From an uncultured Bacteroidales bacterium (lineage in GTDB: Bacteria > Bacteroidota > Bacteroidia > Bacteroidales > UBA932): a stretch of DNA of 41,369 bases. Under the pieces are notes generated by a model. It did not search any database. It saw only the letters and a list, made by a program, of their open reading frames with translations, and was not told where the DNA came from. The stretch covers positions 1 to 41,369 of the forward strand of contig CALVDR010000025.1 of the NCBI GenBank assembly GCA_944326365.1. Direction: 5' to 3'. Below, piece by piece: positions 5,935 to 14,576 of this stretch (positions are counted from its first letter, which is position 1; every line of letters starts with the position of its first letter). Made by a program: the position numbers and the translations under genes.

Positions 5935-7608
5935 ATGGAACAGTTTGCAGACAATAGTAAGAAGAAAAAGCAGAACCGAATCAAGAATATCCTTGAAGCA
6001 TTCGAGCATATCGTTGATATGGCAAAAGATACAAATCTCGGTCCGGAGTTTTTCGAGAATGCGTCAGTCTATATAAGATATGCTTCCCGCAAACTGGCAT
6101 TATCTTCGATGCAGACTGTCTTGCTGGCACTGTTTGTAGACAGAAGCGAAGATAATTCAATCTTAATTTCGGAAATCGCATCATACGTAGGATGCCGTAC
6201 GACCAAAATCCTGCGCCTCTCTTCAGAAATTGACGCGCTTGAAAACAAATATTACTTGCGTGCTTCCCGGTCGCGCAACAAGCTTTCCTATCGTGTGCCT
6301 TTAGATGTGCTGAAAGCGCTGAAAGACAATCATCCTTATATATACTCGACAGAGCCGATAACCGATCTTCATGCATTTTTCGACAGGTTCAATGATCTGA
6401 TGGAAGAAATGAGTAACGATGAGCTGACACATGATACGCTCTTACTGCAAACCAAAGAATATCTTGCCGAAATAAAGGATTCCTACTTTGCACGTTCACT
6501 CAAAAGATTTAATCTTCTTGATGAAGACAGATTGCTGTTTGTCTTCATGGCCCATCTTTTTGTAGAAGACAATGATGACCGTATAGGATTTGGAGACATA
6601 GATCGACTGTATGACAATGGTAAAATTCCCAATTGGTGTAAAAGCGAACTTCGTGGCCATACTTCACCTCTGTTTGAGTGTAAACTGATTGAAAATGCGA
6701 ATGAAGACGGAATGGCGCGTTCTGATCGTTTCAAGCTGACAGAATACGCCAAGTCCGATTTGCTTTCGGAATTGAATCTGAATATCAAAGTCAAAGCTGA
6801 CCACAGTCTGATAAAATCGGATTCATTCCCTGAGAAAAAGCTTGTTTACAATCAGTCAGAGGAGTGCCAGATATCGGAACTTTCGTCCATTCTTTCAGCA
6901 GAACGGTTTTGTGAGATCCAATCACGTCTTCGAGGGGCAGGATTGAGGACAGGATTCTGCAGTCTTTTCTATGGATCGCCAGGTACCGGGAAAACGGAAA
7001 CCGTATATCAGTTGGCACGGGAAACAGGGCGTGATATTCTTCGCGTGGATGTAGACAAAATCAAAAGTTGCTGGGTCGGTGAAAGTGAGCAGAATATGAA
7101 GAAAGTCTTCGACAGATATCGCAACATCTGCAAGGATACCCAGCTTGCCCCGATCCTTCTTTTCAACGAAGCTGATGCCATTCTTGGCGTGAGGATGGAA
7201 GGGGCGACCAGAGCCGTGGACAAAATGGAAAATTCGATTCAGAATATCATCCTTCAAGAGATGGAGTCACTCGAAGGTATCATGATAGCGACGACAAACC
7301 TCACGAGTAATCTTGACAAGGCTTTTGAACGGCGTTTCCTTTATAAAATTCGGTTCGATCGCCCTACAGAAGATGCCCGTACTCAAATATGGCAGTCCAT
7401 GCTGCCGTCATTGACGGAAAACGATGCCAGAGTCCTCGCTTCCAGGTTTGATCTTTCCGGAGGCGAAATAGAGAATATAACCCGAAAATATACAGTCAAT
7501 GCCATCCTGTCAGGACAGAAATCCATTGATTTGCGGTTAATAATGGAAATTTGTCAGAACGAACATATTTCCAATTCTGTCAGAACGAAAATAGGTTTCA
7601 GGATATAA
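5935..7608 (+). CDS. AAA+ ATPase with N-terminal helical/winged-helix region
   Basis: This 557-aa protein has about 330 residues of N-terminal helical sequence, including a possible winged helix at about 75-130, then a classical AAA+ module. Walker A is GSPGTGKT (347-354). Walker B is ILLFNEAD (about 406-413), with Asn in place of the usual Asp. Sensor 1 is ATTN and the arginine-finger stretch is AFERRFLYKIRFDRP. The module resembles the Vps4/FtsH-like classic clade, which forms hexamers that remodel proteins. No protease or nuclease domain is visible, so it may act as an unfoldase or a motor for a partner. It lies 71 nt upstream of the DUF262 pair on the same strand. Confidence 0.85.
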   Translation: MEQFADNSKKKKQNRIKNILEAFEHIVDMAKDTNLGPEFFENASVYIRYASRKLALSSMQTVLLALFVDRSEDNSILISEIASYVGCRTTKILRLSSEIDALENKYYLRASRSRNKLSYRVPLDVLKALKDNHPYIYSTEPITDLHAFFDRFNDLMEEMSNDELTHDTLLLQTKEYLAEIKDSYFARSLKRFNLLDEDRLLFVFMAHLFVEDNDDRIGFGDIDRLYDNGKIPNWCKSELRGHTSPLFECKLIENANEDGMARSDRFKLTEYAKSDLLSELNLNIKVKADHSLIKSDSFPEKKLVYNQSEECQISELSSILSAERFCEIQSRLRGAGLRTGFCSLFYGSPGTGKTETVYQLARETGRDILRVDVDKIKSCWVGESEQNMKKVFDRYRNICKDTQLAPILLFNEADAILGVRMEGATRAVDKMENSIQNIILQEMESLEGIMIATTNLTSNLDKAFERRFLYKIRFDRPTEDARTQIWQSMLPSLTENDARVLASRFDLSGGEIENITRKYTVNAILSGQKSIDLRLIMEICQNEHISNSVRTKIGFRI

Positions 7609-7679
7609 ATATTGATAAGAATGATCGTTATTCTCAATAAAACACTATATTGTCAAATCGGATTATTAAAACTACAAGC

Positions 7680-9656
7680 ATGAATACATTGGAGCTGAAA
7701 TCCATAGCCGAATTACAAAATCTGGCGTTCGACATTCCCGATTACCAGCGTGGGTATCGTTGGACACAACGGCAAGTAGAAGATTTACTGAATGACATTC
7801 TTGAATTCAGCCAAAAAGATAATGCCGGTATCTACTGCCTGCAACCTTTGGTGGTTGTCAAAAGATCCTCAAATGAGCAACTGTTGGACAAGGTACACGC
7901 CGCCAAAGACCTGGATGAAGTAAAACGGATTGTGAACGGGCAGTGGGAAGTGGTAGACGGACAGCAACGGCTGACAACCATACGCCTGATTTTGGAAGAA
8001 TTGGGTCTGCCCCGCTTTTATGATATTACATATCAGACAAGAGAGAACAGTGCTGATTTTCTAAATGGAGTTACGACGGCTGAAGCAGCAGAAGAAAAGA
8101 CAGAAAAAAACAATATCGACTTTTACCATATTTACCAGGCAGTCAGTGTTATCGGCAGATGGTTGAACGAGAAATTTGATGAAAAGGGAAAGAAGTTCTT
8201 TCAGGACATTTTGCTCAACCGGGTAAAGTTTATCTGGTATGAAACCGAAGAGGATCCCAAAGAGGTATTCGCCCGATTAAACATCGGAAAAATTTCATTG
8301 ACCAATGCCGAGCTGATTAAGGCCCTGCTGTTGAACAAATCCAATTTTGGTAGCAGCAACGATGATAAAATCAGACTTTGGCAGCAGGAAATAGCCATGG
8401 AGTGGGATGTCATCGAATACGCGCTCCAGTCCAATGAGTTCTGGCTCTTTCTCAATGCCCCCGGCAATGAACGCCCCACGCGCATCGATTATGTTTTCGA
8501 TATGATCTGCCGCTGCGACTTGTTGGACTGCAAGGATGAGAAAGAGACTGACGCGACCGATGATTTCCGGACCTTCCGCTACTTTTATCACTACCTTACC
8601 GAGCAGAAGCAGAAAGAGATTTCGTTGACACAGGCCGTTCGTACTATTTGGGAGAAAGTACGGGAAATATTTCATACGCTGCAGGAGTGGTTCGACGACA
8701 TGGAACTGTATCACTATATCGGTTATCTGATATGTATGGGCAGGAGGGTTGATGAGATCTACAAACAATGGACCAACCCTGATAATAAATCCGGTAAGTC
8801 CGGATTCATAGAAAACTACCTGAAAGAAGATATCAAGAAAACCATTCCATACAAAGATATCGAAAATACGGTTTACGAAGTCGAGACGGAAGAAAACTCA
8901 GCCCAAATTAAGGGCGGAAGCAAGACGAACTGTCGCCCCATCCTGTTGTTGCACAACCTGCAGACAGTTATCAATCAGAACAGGATATTGAGCGCCAATG
9001 CAAAGTACAAAAACGGGGTATTTTACAAGTTTCCGTTCCATCTGTACAAATTGGAGGGGTGGGATGTGGAACACATCGACTCGAATACAGAGAATGGCTT
9101 GAACGACATCCAGTCGCAGCGCGAATGGTTGCTCAATGCCTACTTTGGTCTTCAGGAAGGCTCCTATCCAGAACTTCGGGACAGTATAGAAAATTTTTTC
9201 AAGCAACATACAGGTAAAGTTTATGAACAAAATGAGGATTCAAACAAACAGACGGCACGCGACGAGCTGTTTGCCGAACTGAGACGCCAAATTGAAGGCA
9301 TCAGCGATAATAACCGACTGAGCCAGATTGAAAAGAATAAAATATGGAATTTTACCCTGCTGGATGCATCGACCAACCGGAGTTATGGCAACGCCATTTT
9401 CCCGGCTAAACGCAGGGTCATCATCGGCAAGGACCAGGGAAAGAAGTTCACTCCGCCGACAATCGACGGGAATGGACAAATTAAGGAGAGTTCTCCAACC
9501 GAAAATGGTTCCTCCTCGTTCATTCCGCCATGCACCAAGTATGTATTCCTGAAATATTACAACACGGCCTCTTTCGACCCCAATGCGTGGACCAAAGACG
9601 ATGCCGAGGCCTATAAAAACAACATAATAGAGGTTCTTAAAGATTTTCTGTCATGA
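7680..9656 (+). CDS. DUF262-DUF1524 protein (GmrSD/SspE-like predicted nuclease)
   Basis: The chosen start ATG 7680 gives 658 aa; TTG 7650 in frame would add 10. The N-terminal DUF262 domain shows IPDYQRGYRW (19-28) and the NTP-handling motif DGQQRLTT (93-100), then FARLNIGKISLTNAELIKAL. The C-terminal part carries an HNH-like DUF1524 pattern: VEHID (around 463-467) and NFTLLDASTNRSYGNAIFPA (around 556-575), which mirrors the family's NLTLL...N..N..F..KR. GmrSD cuts glucosylated-hmC phage DNA, and SspE nicks DNA with an NTP-stimulated DUF262. A type IV restriction or defence nuclease role is therefore inferred. Its stop overlaps the next start by ATGA. Confidence 0.85.
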   Translation: MNTLELKSIAELQNLAFDIPDYQRGYRWTQRQVEDLLNDILEFSQKDNAGIYCLQPLVVVKRSSNEQLLDKVHAAKDLDEVKRIVNGQWEVVDGQQRLTTIRLILEELGLPRFYDITYQTRENSADFLNGVTTAEAAEEKTEKNNIDFYHIYQAVSVIGRWLNEKFDEKGKKFFQDILLNRVKFIWYETEEDPKEVFARLNIGKISLTNAELIKALLLNKSNFGSSNDDKIRLWQQEIAMEWDVIEYALQSNEFWLFLNAPGNERPTRIDYVFDMICRCDLLDCKDEKETDATDDFRTFRYFYHYLTEQKQKEISLTQAVRTIWEKVREIFHTLQEWFDDMELYHYIGYLICMGRRVDEIYKQWTNPDNKSGKSGFIENYLKEDIKKTIPYKDIENTVYEVETEENSAQIKGGSKTNCRPILLLHNLQTVINQNRILSANAKYKNGVFYKFPFHLYKLEGWDVEHIDSNTENGLNDIQSQREWLLNAYFGLQEGSYPELRDSIENFFKQHTGKVYEQNEDSNKQTARDELFAELRRQIEGISDNNRLSQIEKNKIWNFTLLDASTNRSYGNAIFPAKRRVIIGKDQGKKFTPPTIDGNGQIKESSPTENGSSSFIPPCTKYVFLKYYNTASFDPNAWTKDDAEAYKNNIIEVLKDFLS

Positions 9657-12187
9657 GCGAGTATAGTCACAAGGTTTCATTCTGGAAACTTCTGAACGAA
9701 AAAAAAATAGTCATCCCCATCATCCAGCGCGATTATGTTCAGGGACGGGAAGGTAAGGAATTTCTGCGCGAGCGTTTTCTCGGGCAGTTGTTCGATGTCC
9801 TGAAGGACAATGCTAGTCCCCTGGTGCTTGACTTCGTGTACGGCAGCGTGGAGAACGATACGCTCTATCCGCTGGACGGCCAGCAACGTCTTACTACCCT
9901 TTGGCTGCTTCATTGGTATCTGGCGCTATGCGCCGGAACTTTGCCTGAAGACAAGGCGGTGCTGGAGAGATTTTCCTACGAAACGCGAATCTCTTCCAGA
10001 ACATTCTGCCAGAAGCTTTGCGATATCACCCAGTCCTATCAGCCGCAGACGCACAGTATAGCCACCTTTGTACGCAACCAAACCTGGTTCTACTCGGCCT
10101 ACGCGCAGGATCCGACCATCCAGTCGATGCTGCGCATGCTGAATGGGACGGATATTTCGGACAGCAACAAGATGGATATTACCGACGGCATTGAAGAATA
10201 CTGTATCAAAACAGGCCTTACAAAAGAAAAGGCTCAAGAACTGCTGGAACGATTAAAGGGTGAGGATGCCCCCATCTGTTTCTACCTGTTGAACATGGAA
10301 GACAAGAACCTGCCGCTCACAGACGATCTTTATATCAAAATGAACGCCCGTGGCAAAGTGTTGACAGACTTCGAAAATTTCAAGGTAGACCTTCTGAAAT
10401 ACAAATTATCAGGCGGGGAATACCTCATTCCAGAGAATAACATGAGCGATGAGAGTTTCCGTCTGCTGCTGGATACCCGATGGACAGACCTGTTTTGGCA
10501 CTATCGTTCGACAGAATGCCACATTGACGAGATATACATGAGTTTTCTCAATCGCTTCTTCCTTAACTGGTATATTGCCCATACGGATGAGAGTGCGGAT
10601 AAGATAATATCCAGCGACCTCTACAAAGTACTGTCGGCGGCCGAAACCGGGAAAGGCTCCTACTACCGCTACCAAAGTATCTCCATCTACGAACCGGCAC
10701 TTAAAGCCGAATGTATAAAAGCGTTCAGTAAGTGTCTCAATCGCATGTGCGACCTTTATCAGAATGCAGAAGGAGATAAAGAGCAGCAGAAACGACAGGC
10801 AATAGACGCACTTTTTATGCCCTATTGGGAGGAATTCGCCGAGAATGAAGAGATCGACAAGGCAAACAAAATCTTCAACTTCATTCCAAGATATGCGACA
10901 GACGACAATACGAATACCCCTGTTCCAATCACTCTGAAGCAACAAGTCGTTTTTCATGCCATTTGCGTTTATCTTACCAACTGCGAGAAGGTCGATACGG
11001 AAAATTTGAAGGATTGGATGCATTTTGTCTGGAATATGGTAGAAAACAGCTACCTAGACAGTGAACAGAGTGTCGGTGCCATTCGGTTCTTCGACACAGA
11101 ACTCAACAAACTACCGAAGATAAAGAATAACGAAGCTCCAGATCAAGCCTGCGATAACATCATCGATTATCTGGCCGGGATAGACGAGGGGCAGATAAAA
11201 AAAGTATTCGGACGCAGGCAACTGCTTGAAGAAATCGCAAAAGCCAAACAAATTAAACAAGCTCCCGACTGGAAAAATATGATTCATGATGCCGAAAAGA
11301 CAGCTTTCTTCAAAGGGGCCATTGTCTTTCTGTTCAACAACGAAAAGGGCGAAACGGATTGGACCAATTTCAAGACGAAATGGGAAACGGCCCAACAACT
11401 GTTCGACAAAGACGGAGTCAAGGCTGACAATACCGTGGTTGCCATGCAGACTCTATACAGCTACTGTGATGATTGGGGTTCGCAATTCTGGTGGAATGCC
11501 AAAATATTCAACGGCAAAGCAAATACCTGGAAAGACCAGATTCTGACGAAGGTGGACGAATATGACCAATATGTATATGCTGAGCCGATTCATTATTTGT
11601 TGATGAAAGCCAGGCCTTCAAAAGAAAGGAAAATGGACAGACGGCTACGGCTATTGTCCAGCAGCTCCTTGATCGAATATCTTGTAGCGAAAAACGCACA
11701 AGGTTTGGACATGTACATCCGAAACCCACATGATGCTTTACACTACTGTGGCAGGAAATACGGAGTCATGTTGAATTATGAAAAACGTGACCAATGTCTG
11801 AATGAATTGCTGAAAAACAATAAAATAGAACTTGTCGCAGATTGGAACAAGAAGATAGATATAGAAAAGGACGATTATGGCGACAAAGATGTCGTATTCT
11901 GGGGCGATTTGAATATCTATTTTGTTTATCATGCGAAGAACGGCCACTCTTTGCATCTACAATGGTATCGAGGAGGTAGCTCGACAGAGTATGACATTTA
12001 TCTGATGAACGAAGATTGGGGATACAAAATACGCACTACACACATGGAAAAAGAACATGGTGATCGAAAGCGATATTATTGTTTCAACTTCAACATTGAC
12101 GAATCGTCCGGCGAATCGTTGGCAGACCAATTTTGCTTACAAGTAGAAGAGGAATTCGCGGAATTTATAAAGAATCCGGCTGAATAA
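9653..12187 (+). CDS. DUF262 protein, long partner lacking a visible DUF1524 nuclease
   Basis: The 844-aa protein has an N-terminal DUF262: IPIIQRDYVQGR (about 21-32), DGQQRLTT (75-82) and MNARGKVLTDFENFKVDLLK, the equivalent of the family RLN.G..LT..E..K motif. The remaining roughly 600 residues show no recognisable HNH motif; they look helical until a more polar, beta-rich end (DIYLMNEDWGYKIRTTHM). It overlaps the preceding gene by 4 bp (ATGA), so the two are coupled and probably made in fixed proportion. Such paired DUF262 genes suggest a heteromeric complex, with the first subunit cutting and this one sensing or regulating. That split is inference. Confidence 0.8.
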   Translation: MSEYSHKVSFWKLLNEKKIVIPIIQRDYVQGREGKEFLRERFLGQLFDVLKDNASPLVLDFVYGSVENDTLYPLDGQQRLTTLWLLHWYLALCAGTLPEDKAVLERFSYETRISSRTFCQKLCDITQSYQPQTHSIATFVRNQTWFYSAYAQDPTIQSMLRMLNGTDISDSNKMDITDGIEEYCIKTGLTKEKAQELLERLKGEDAPICFYLLNMEDKNLPLTDDLYIKMNARGKVLTDFENFKVDLLKYKLSGGEYLIPENNMSDESFRLLLDTRWTDLFWHYRSTECHIDEIYMSFLNRFFLNWYIAHTDESADKIISSDLYKVLSAAETGKGSYYRYQSISIYEPALKAECIKAFSKCLNRMCDLYQNAEGDKEQQKRQAIDALFMPYWEEFAENEEIDKANKIFNFIPRYATDDNTNTPVPITLKQQVVFHAICVYLTNCEKVDTENLKDWMHFVWNMVENSYLDSEQSVGAIRFFDTELNKLPKIKNNEAPDQACDNIIDYLAGIDEGQIKKVFGRRQLLEEIAKAKQIKQAPDWKNMIHDAEKTAFFKGAIVFLFNNEKGETDWTNFKTKWETAQQLFDKDGVKADNTVVAMQTLYSYCDDWGSQFWWNAKIFNGKANTWKDQILTKVDEYDQYVYAEPIHYLLMKARPSKERKMDRRLRLLSSSSLIEYLVAKNAQGLDMYIRNPHDALHYCGRKYGVMLNYEKRDQCLNELLKNNKIELVADWNKKIDIEKDDYGDKDVVFWGDLNIYFVYHAKNGHSLHLQWYRGGSSTEYDIYLMNEDWGYKIRTTHMEKEHGDRKRYYCFNFNIDESSGESLADQFCLQVEEEFAEFIKNPAE

Positions 12188-12198
12188 GCCGGATTCTT
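12170..12198 (+). terminator. Terminator of the DUF262 operon
   Basis: A 12-bp perfect stem (AAGAATCCGGCT / AGCCGGATTCTT) with a 5-nt loop spans the stop codon of the second DUF262 gene and is followed by CTTTGG. The tail is only partly T-rich, so efficiency is uncertain. The left arm lies inside the coding sequence. Confidence 0.65.
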
Positions 12199-12201
12199 CT
12201 T

Positions 12202-12221
12202 TGGTTACAACGTGGTTACAA
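12202..12221. repeat. Short tandem direct repeat
   Basis: TGGTTACAA occurs twice, 11 bp apart start to start (12202 and 12213), just after the terminator. One helical turn of spacing would suit a protein-binding site, but the function is unknown. Confidence 0.35.
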
Positions 12222-12293
12222 AGCAGGAGCATGCCGACCTTTTAGAGAACTGTTCGGGTGTTGCGGACAATTGGTTGCGGTAATCGAGGAAAT

Positions 12294-12600
12294 TCACAGA
12301 ATTATTTTCGTTATCTCGGCACAAGCCAGTGCATCAGCCAGGGCGTGATGGTGATCCTTCAGATCGAACCCGATGTGTCCGGCAACCGTATCCAGTCGAT
12401 GGTCAGGTAGTTCCGGAAATACTTTGCGCGATTGTCGACACGTACAGAAAAATTCATAGTCGGGATACAACATTCCGTAATATGCAAAAATACTCCGCAA
12501 ACAACTTTCATCGAATGGACTGTTATGGGCTGCCAACGGTATTCATTGGAATCGACCTGAAGTTGCGAATGATACGCGTGACAAGTCTGCCGATTTTTGT
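12294..12600 (-). pseudogene. Broken DEDDh exonuclease gene
   Basis: From 12536 downward the minus strand encodes the C-terminal half of a DnaQ-like exonuclease: AAHNSPFDESCL (ExoII), RLDTVAGHIGFDLKDHHHAL and HHALADALACAE (ExoIII), ending KIIL. There is no ATG, and a TGA lies in frame just upstream. Deleting one G near 12534 joins it to an upstream frame reading RNFRSIPMNTV, which suits the residues normally before ExoII, so a frameshift is likely. The ExoI half is missing altogether, so the gene is both truncated and frameshifted. The remaining gap 12188-12293 has only the terminator and short repeat. Confidence 0.7.
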
Positions 12601-12697
12601 TTTTAACGGTGGTCTCGGACCGGACTTCGACGGGGAATTTATTTTCCCCATTCTCCAGTTTAAGATCGACCGGATGGCCGATTCCAGGCGGCCATAT

Positions 12698-13840
12698 TTA
12701 ATGCACCCATACTCCGTGCAACTCCCGCTTCAGCCACTCTTTCATTACCGGATCGGGAATTACCACTTGGCGTTTCTCGATCTCGATAAGCTCTTTCTTG
12801 ACCAACGCCCGCTTTACAATGCTGACATTGGCCGACGAGCCGAGCTGGTATTTCTGCAAAACCTCCTGCGTGGTAAACTCACTGCGAACCCCGTCTATGA
12901 CAGCTCGCAGGAAATTCATCTGATAGGTAGTAAGGCTCTCGGTTTGTTTCTCGAACAGCGGCGTGTTCTGGTCGATAATATCCTGACAGGCTTCCTCGAA
13001 ATCCTGCTCCGTTGCGACTTTGTCCGTATGAATCCATACCAGCCATGCCAACTGCTGCACATAAGACGAGTGGTTATCTACTATTTGACATATTTTTCCG
13101 GCCAGTTCTTTTGAAATCTGCTTGCCCGTGGCCTCGAAACGTCCGCAGATGTAGTCGATCCAATCCGCCGTTCCTATCTTCTGTAAATAGATGGCGTCAC
13201 CGAACTTGTAAAACGGCAGGCTCTTTTTCTCGAACAGTTCATTCATCAAATGCTTCTTGCTGCCGAACAGACAATATGATACCGATTTTTGCAGTTGCCA
13301 CACAGTGCGCAAGCGTTTTTGGAATGTCTTGGAATCCTTGAACTCGGCGATCTGTTGAAACTCGTCGATGCAAACCACGATATTGATGCCTTTCTTCTGC
13401 GCTATCTTTTCGGGAAGCTGCAGGATTTCGTCGATATCGCTGCTCTTGGGATTCAGTTCGAGCGATATGGAAAAATCCGTCATCGGATCCGGCCCTATCG
13501 AGATTTTGGGACTGATACGGGAAAGGAATAATTTGATATTCTCCAGCCATTCATCCACCTTTGAGGAGGTCTGTTTGAGAACGGCGGACGCAAAAGCATC
13601 GTAAAAATCCCGGTCGCTGCGACAAGAAAAAATGTCGATATAAACGATTTTCAAATTATCGGACTGTGCCAGGCGAGACACCTTCTGCACCAAAGAAGTT
13701 TTACCCCAGCGACGGGGTGAAATCAGCACGGTATTTACACCATGCCGGAAATTCAACAGCAGGCGTTCTGTTTCTTTCTCCCGGTCGGTAAAGTTATCGC
13801 CTGAGGTCGCAACTCCGAATATAAAAGGTTTGTTCTCCAT
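12698..13840 (-). CDS. STAND-like P-loop ATPase with C-terminal winged helix
   Basis: The preferred start ATG 13840 (MENKPFIFG) gives 380 aa; the longer reading to 13897 adds a hydrophobic stretch that overlaps the promoter. Walker A is SPRRWGKTS (41-49) and Walker B is INIVVCIDEFQQI (152-164), as in the archaeal-type ATPase (Arch_ATPase, AAA_14-like) group. The C-terminal 80 residues (TTYQMNFLRAV... STANVSIVKRALVKKELI-like) form a winged helix. Many such genes are mobile, and some act as regulators or toxin-like NTPases. It faces the DUF262 operon convergently. A repeat-rich operator lies directly upstream, which suggests autoregulation. Confidence 0.8.
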   Translation of the reverse strand: MENKPFIFGVATSGDNFTDREKETERLLLNFRHGVNTVLISPRRWGKTSLVQKVSRLAQSDNLKIVYIDIFSCRSDRDFYDAFASAVLKQTSSKVDEWLENIKLFLSRISPKISIGPDPMTDFSISLELNPKSSDIDEILQLPEKIAQKKGINIVVCIDEFQQIAEFKDSKTFQKRLRTVWQLQKSVSYCLFGSKKHLMNELFEKKSLPFYKFGDAIYLQKIGTADWIDYICGRFEATGKQISKELAGKICQIVDNHSSYVQQLAWLVWIHTDKVATEQDFEEACQDIIDQNTPLFEKQTESLTTYQMNFLRAVIDGVRSEFTTQEVLQKYQLGSSANVSIVKRALVKKELIEIEKRQVVIPDPVMKEWLKRELHGVWVH

Positions 13841-13863
13841 ATATGCGCAAAAGTTATACAGCA

Positions 13864-13904
13864 CAAATATAAGTAATATTTTTATTACTAATAACAATAT
13901 TACT
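13864..13904 (-). promoter_or_regulatory. Promoter and triple TATTACT operator of the ATPase gene
   Basis: On the minus strand the -7 box TATATTTG (13871-13864) is followed upstream by the inverted pair AGTAATA TTTT TATTACT (13872-13889), and a further TATTACT at 13898-13904, 15 bp from the second. The array occupies the spacer and -33 region, so binding there would block the promoter. The binding protein is unknown; the ATPase's own winged helix is a candidate. Confidence 0.6.
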
Positions 13905-13921
13905 AATACGGGTATTTAAAA

Positions 13922-14110
13922 ATATTTATTCCCGAAGACACCGGTGAGGAAATTAAAGATTTTTTCAATAGATTGCTATGTTGTAGAGTACTCTTTGATG
14001 TGTATTTCATTCGGATTTTGAATGCTCAGGAAGACTATGACTATGATTTAGAGACACCATTTGCAGAAAGGGAAGAAGGTATCAAAAAGCTCAAGATGTC
14101 AACGAACATG
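13922..14110 (+). pseudogene. Possible DUF262-family remnant
   Basis: The plus strand encodes, without a proper start, EEIKDFFNRLLCCRVLFDVY followed by FIRILNAQEDYDYDLETPF. This helix pattern with LLFDxYxIR and an acidic loop recalls the middle of DUF262/DUF1524 proteins. The frame is lost soon after KKLKM near 14098. The assignment is weak, but the piece is clearly not a whole gene. Confidence 0.35.
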
Positions 14111-14115
14111 GAAGA

Positions 14116-14481
14116 GCAATGTTTGAACTTTTGCTCCAAAGGTATTTTTACCGAGGAAATGGCAGCGGGAAGTCAACAATACTAAATGTCATAGCGAAGA
14201 AGTTGAATTTTGGAAAGAAGGAGCGTAAAAAACACAAGCAACCACATGGATGCGAATGTAAACCTGCGTCTGCGTTAAACGGATTTAGGCTGTATGACAG
14301 GAGAATCTGACCTTGATTATTTGTCTAAAATATCTCATGTCATAACCAGTGACGATATTTTCAGAAAACTGCTACAGGACAGGACGAAAAAAGATTAGAA
14401 TATTATGAAAAGCAGGCGTCAGACAGTATCAGGGATGTGGCGGACAGGTTTGACAGGCTATTCAGCGATATTGAACAGTAG
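14116..14481 (+). pseudogene. Broken AAA/ABC-type ATPase gene
   Basis: Three frames carry consecutive pieces of one ATPase. Frame 1 reads YRGNGSGKSTILNVIAKKLN, a P-loop with its helix. After a shift, another frame reads GESDLDYLSKISHVITSDDI followed by FRKLLQD, where the ITSDDIF pattern is typical of an AAA ATPase family. After a second shift, 14383-14481 reads EKRLEYYEKQASDSIRDVAD and ends DRLFSDIEQ, stop. Large internal deletions and at least two frameshifts are needed to explain it. The surrounding 13841-14523 is AT-rich and holds no intact gene. Confidence 0.65.
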
Positions 14482-14523
14482 TCAATTAAAAAAATATACC
14501 GATATTTACGCATAATAAGCCTA

Positions 14524-14557
14524 TGTCATATTTTGGCACAAGATTGAGCTATATTTG
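14524..14557 (+). promoter_or_regulatory. Promoter and shared operator of the WYL regulator gene
   Basis: TGTCATATTTTGGCACA (14524-14540) is followed 9 nt later by the -7 box TATATTTG (14550-14557), 19 nt before the ATG. The motif and its phasing match those of the DIP1984 promoter 9.4 kb away. Autoregulation by the WYL protein is the likely explanation. Confidence 0.72.
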
Positions 14558-14576
14558 TTTAAAATAACAGAAAATT

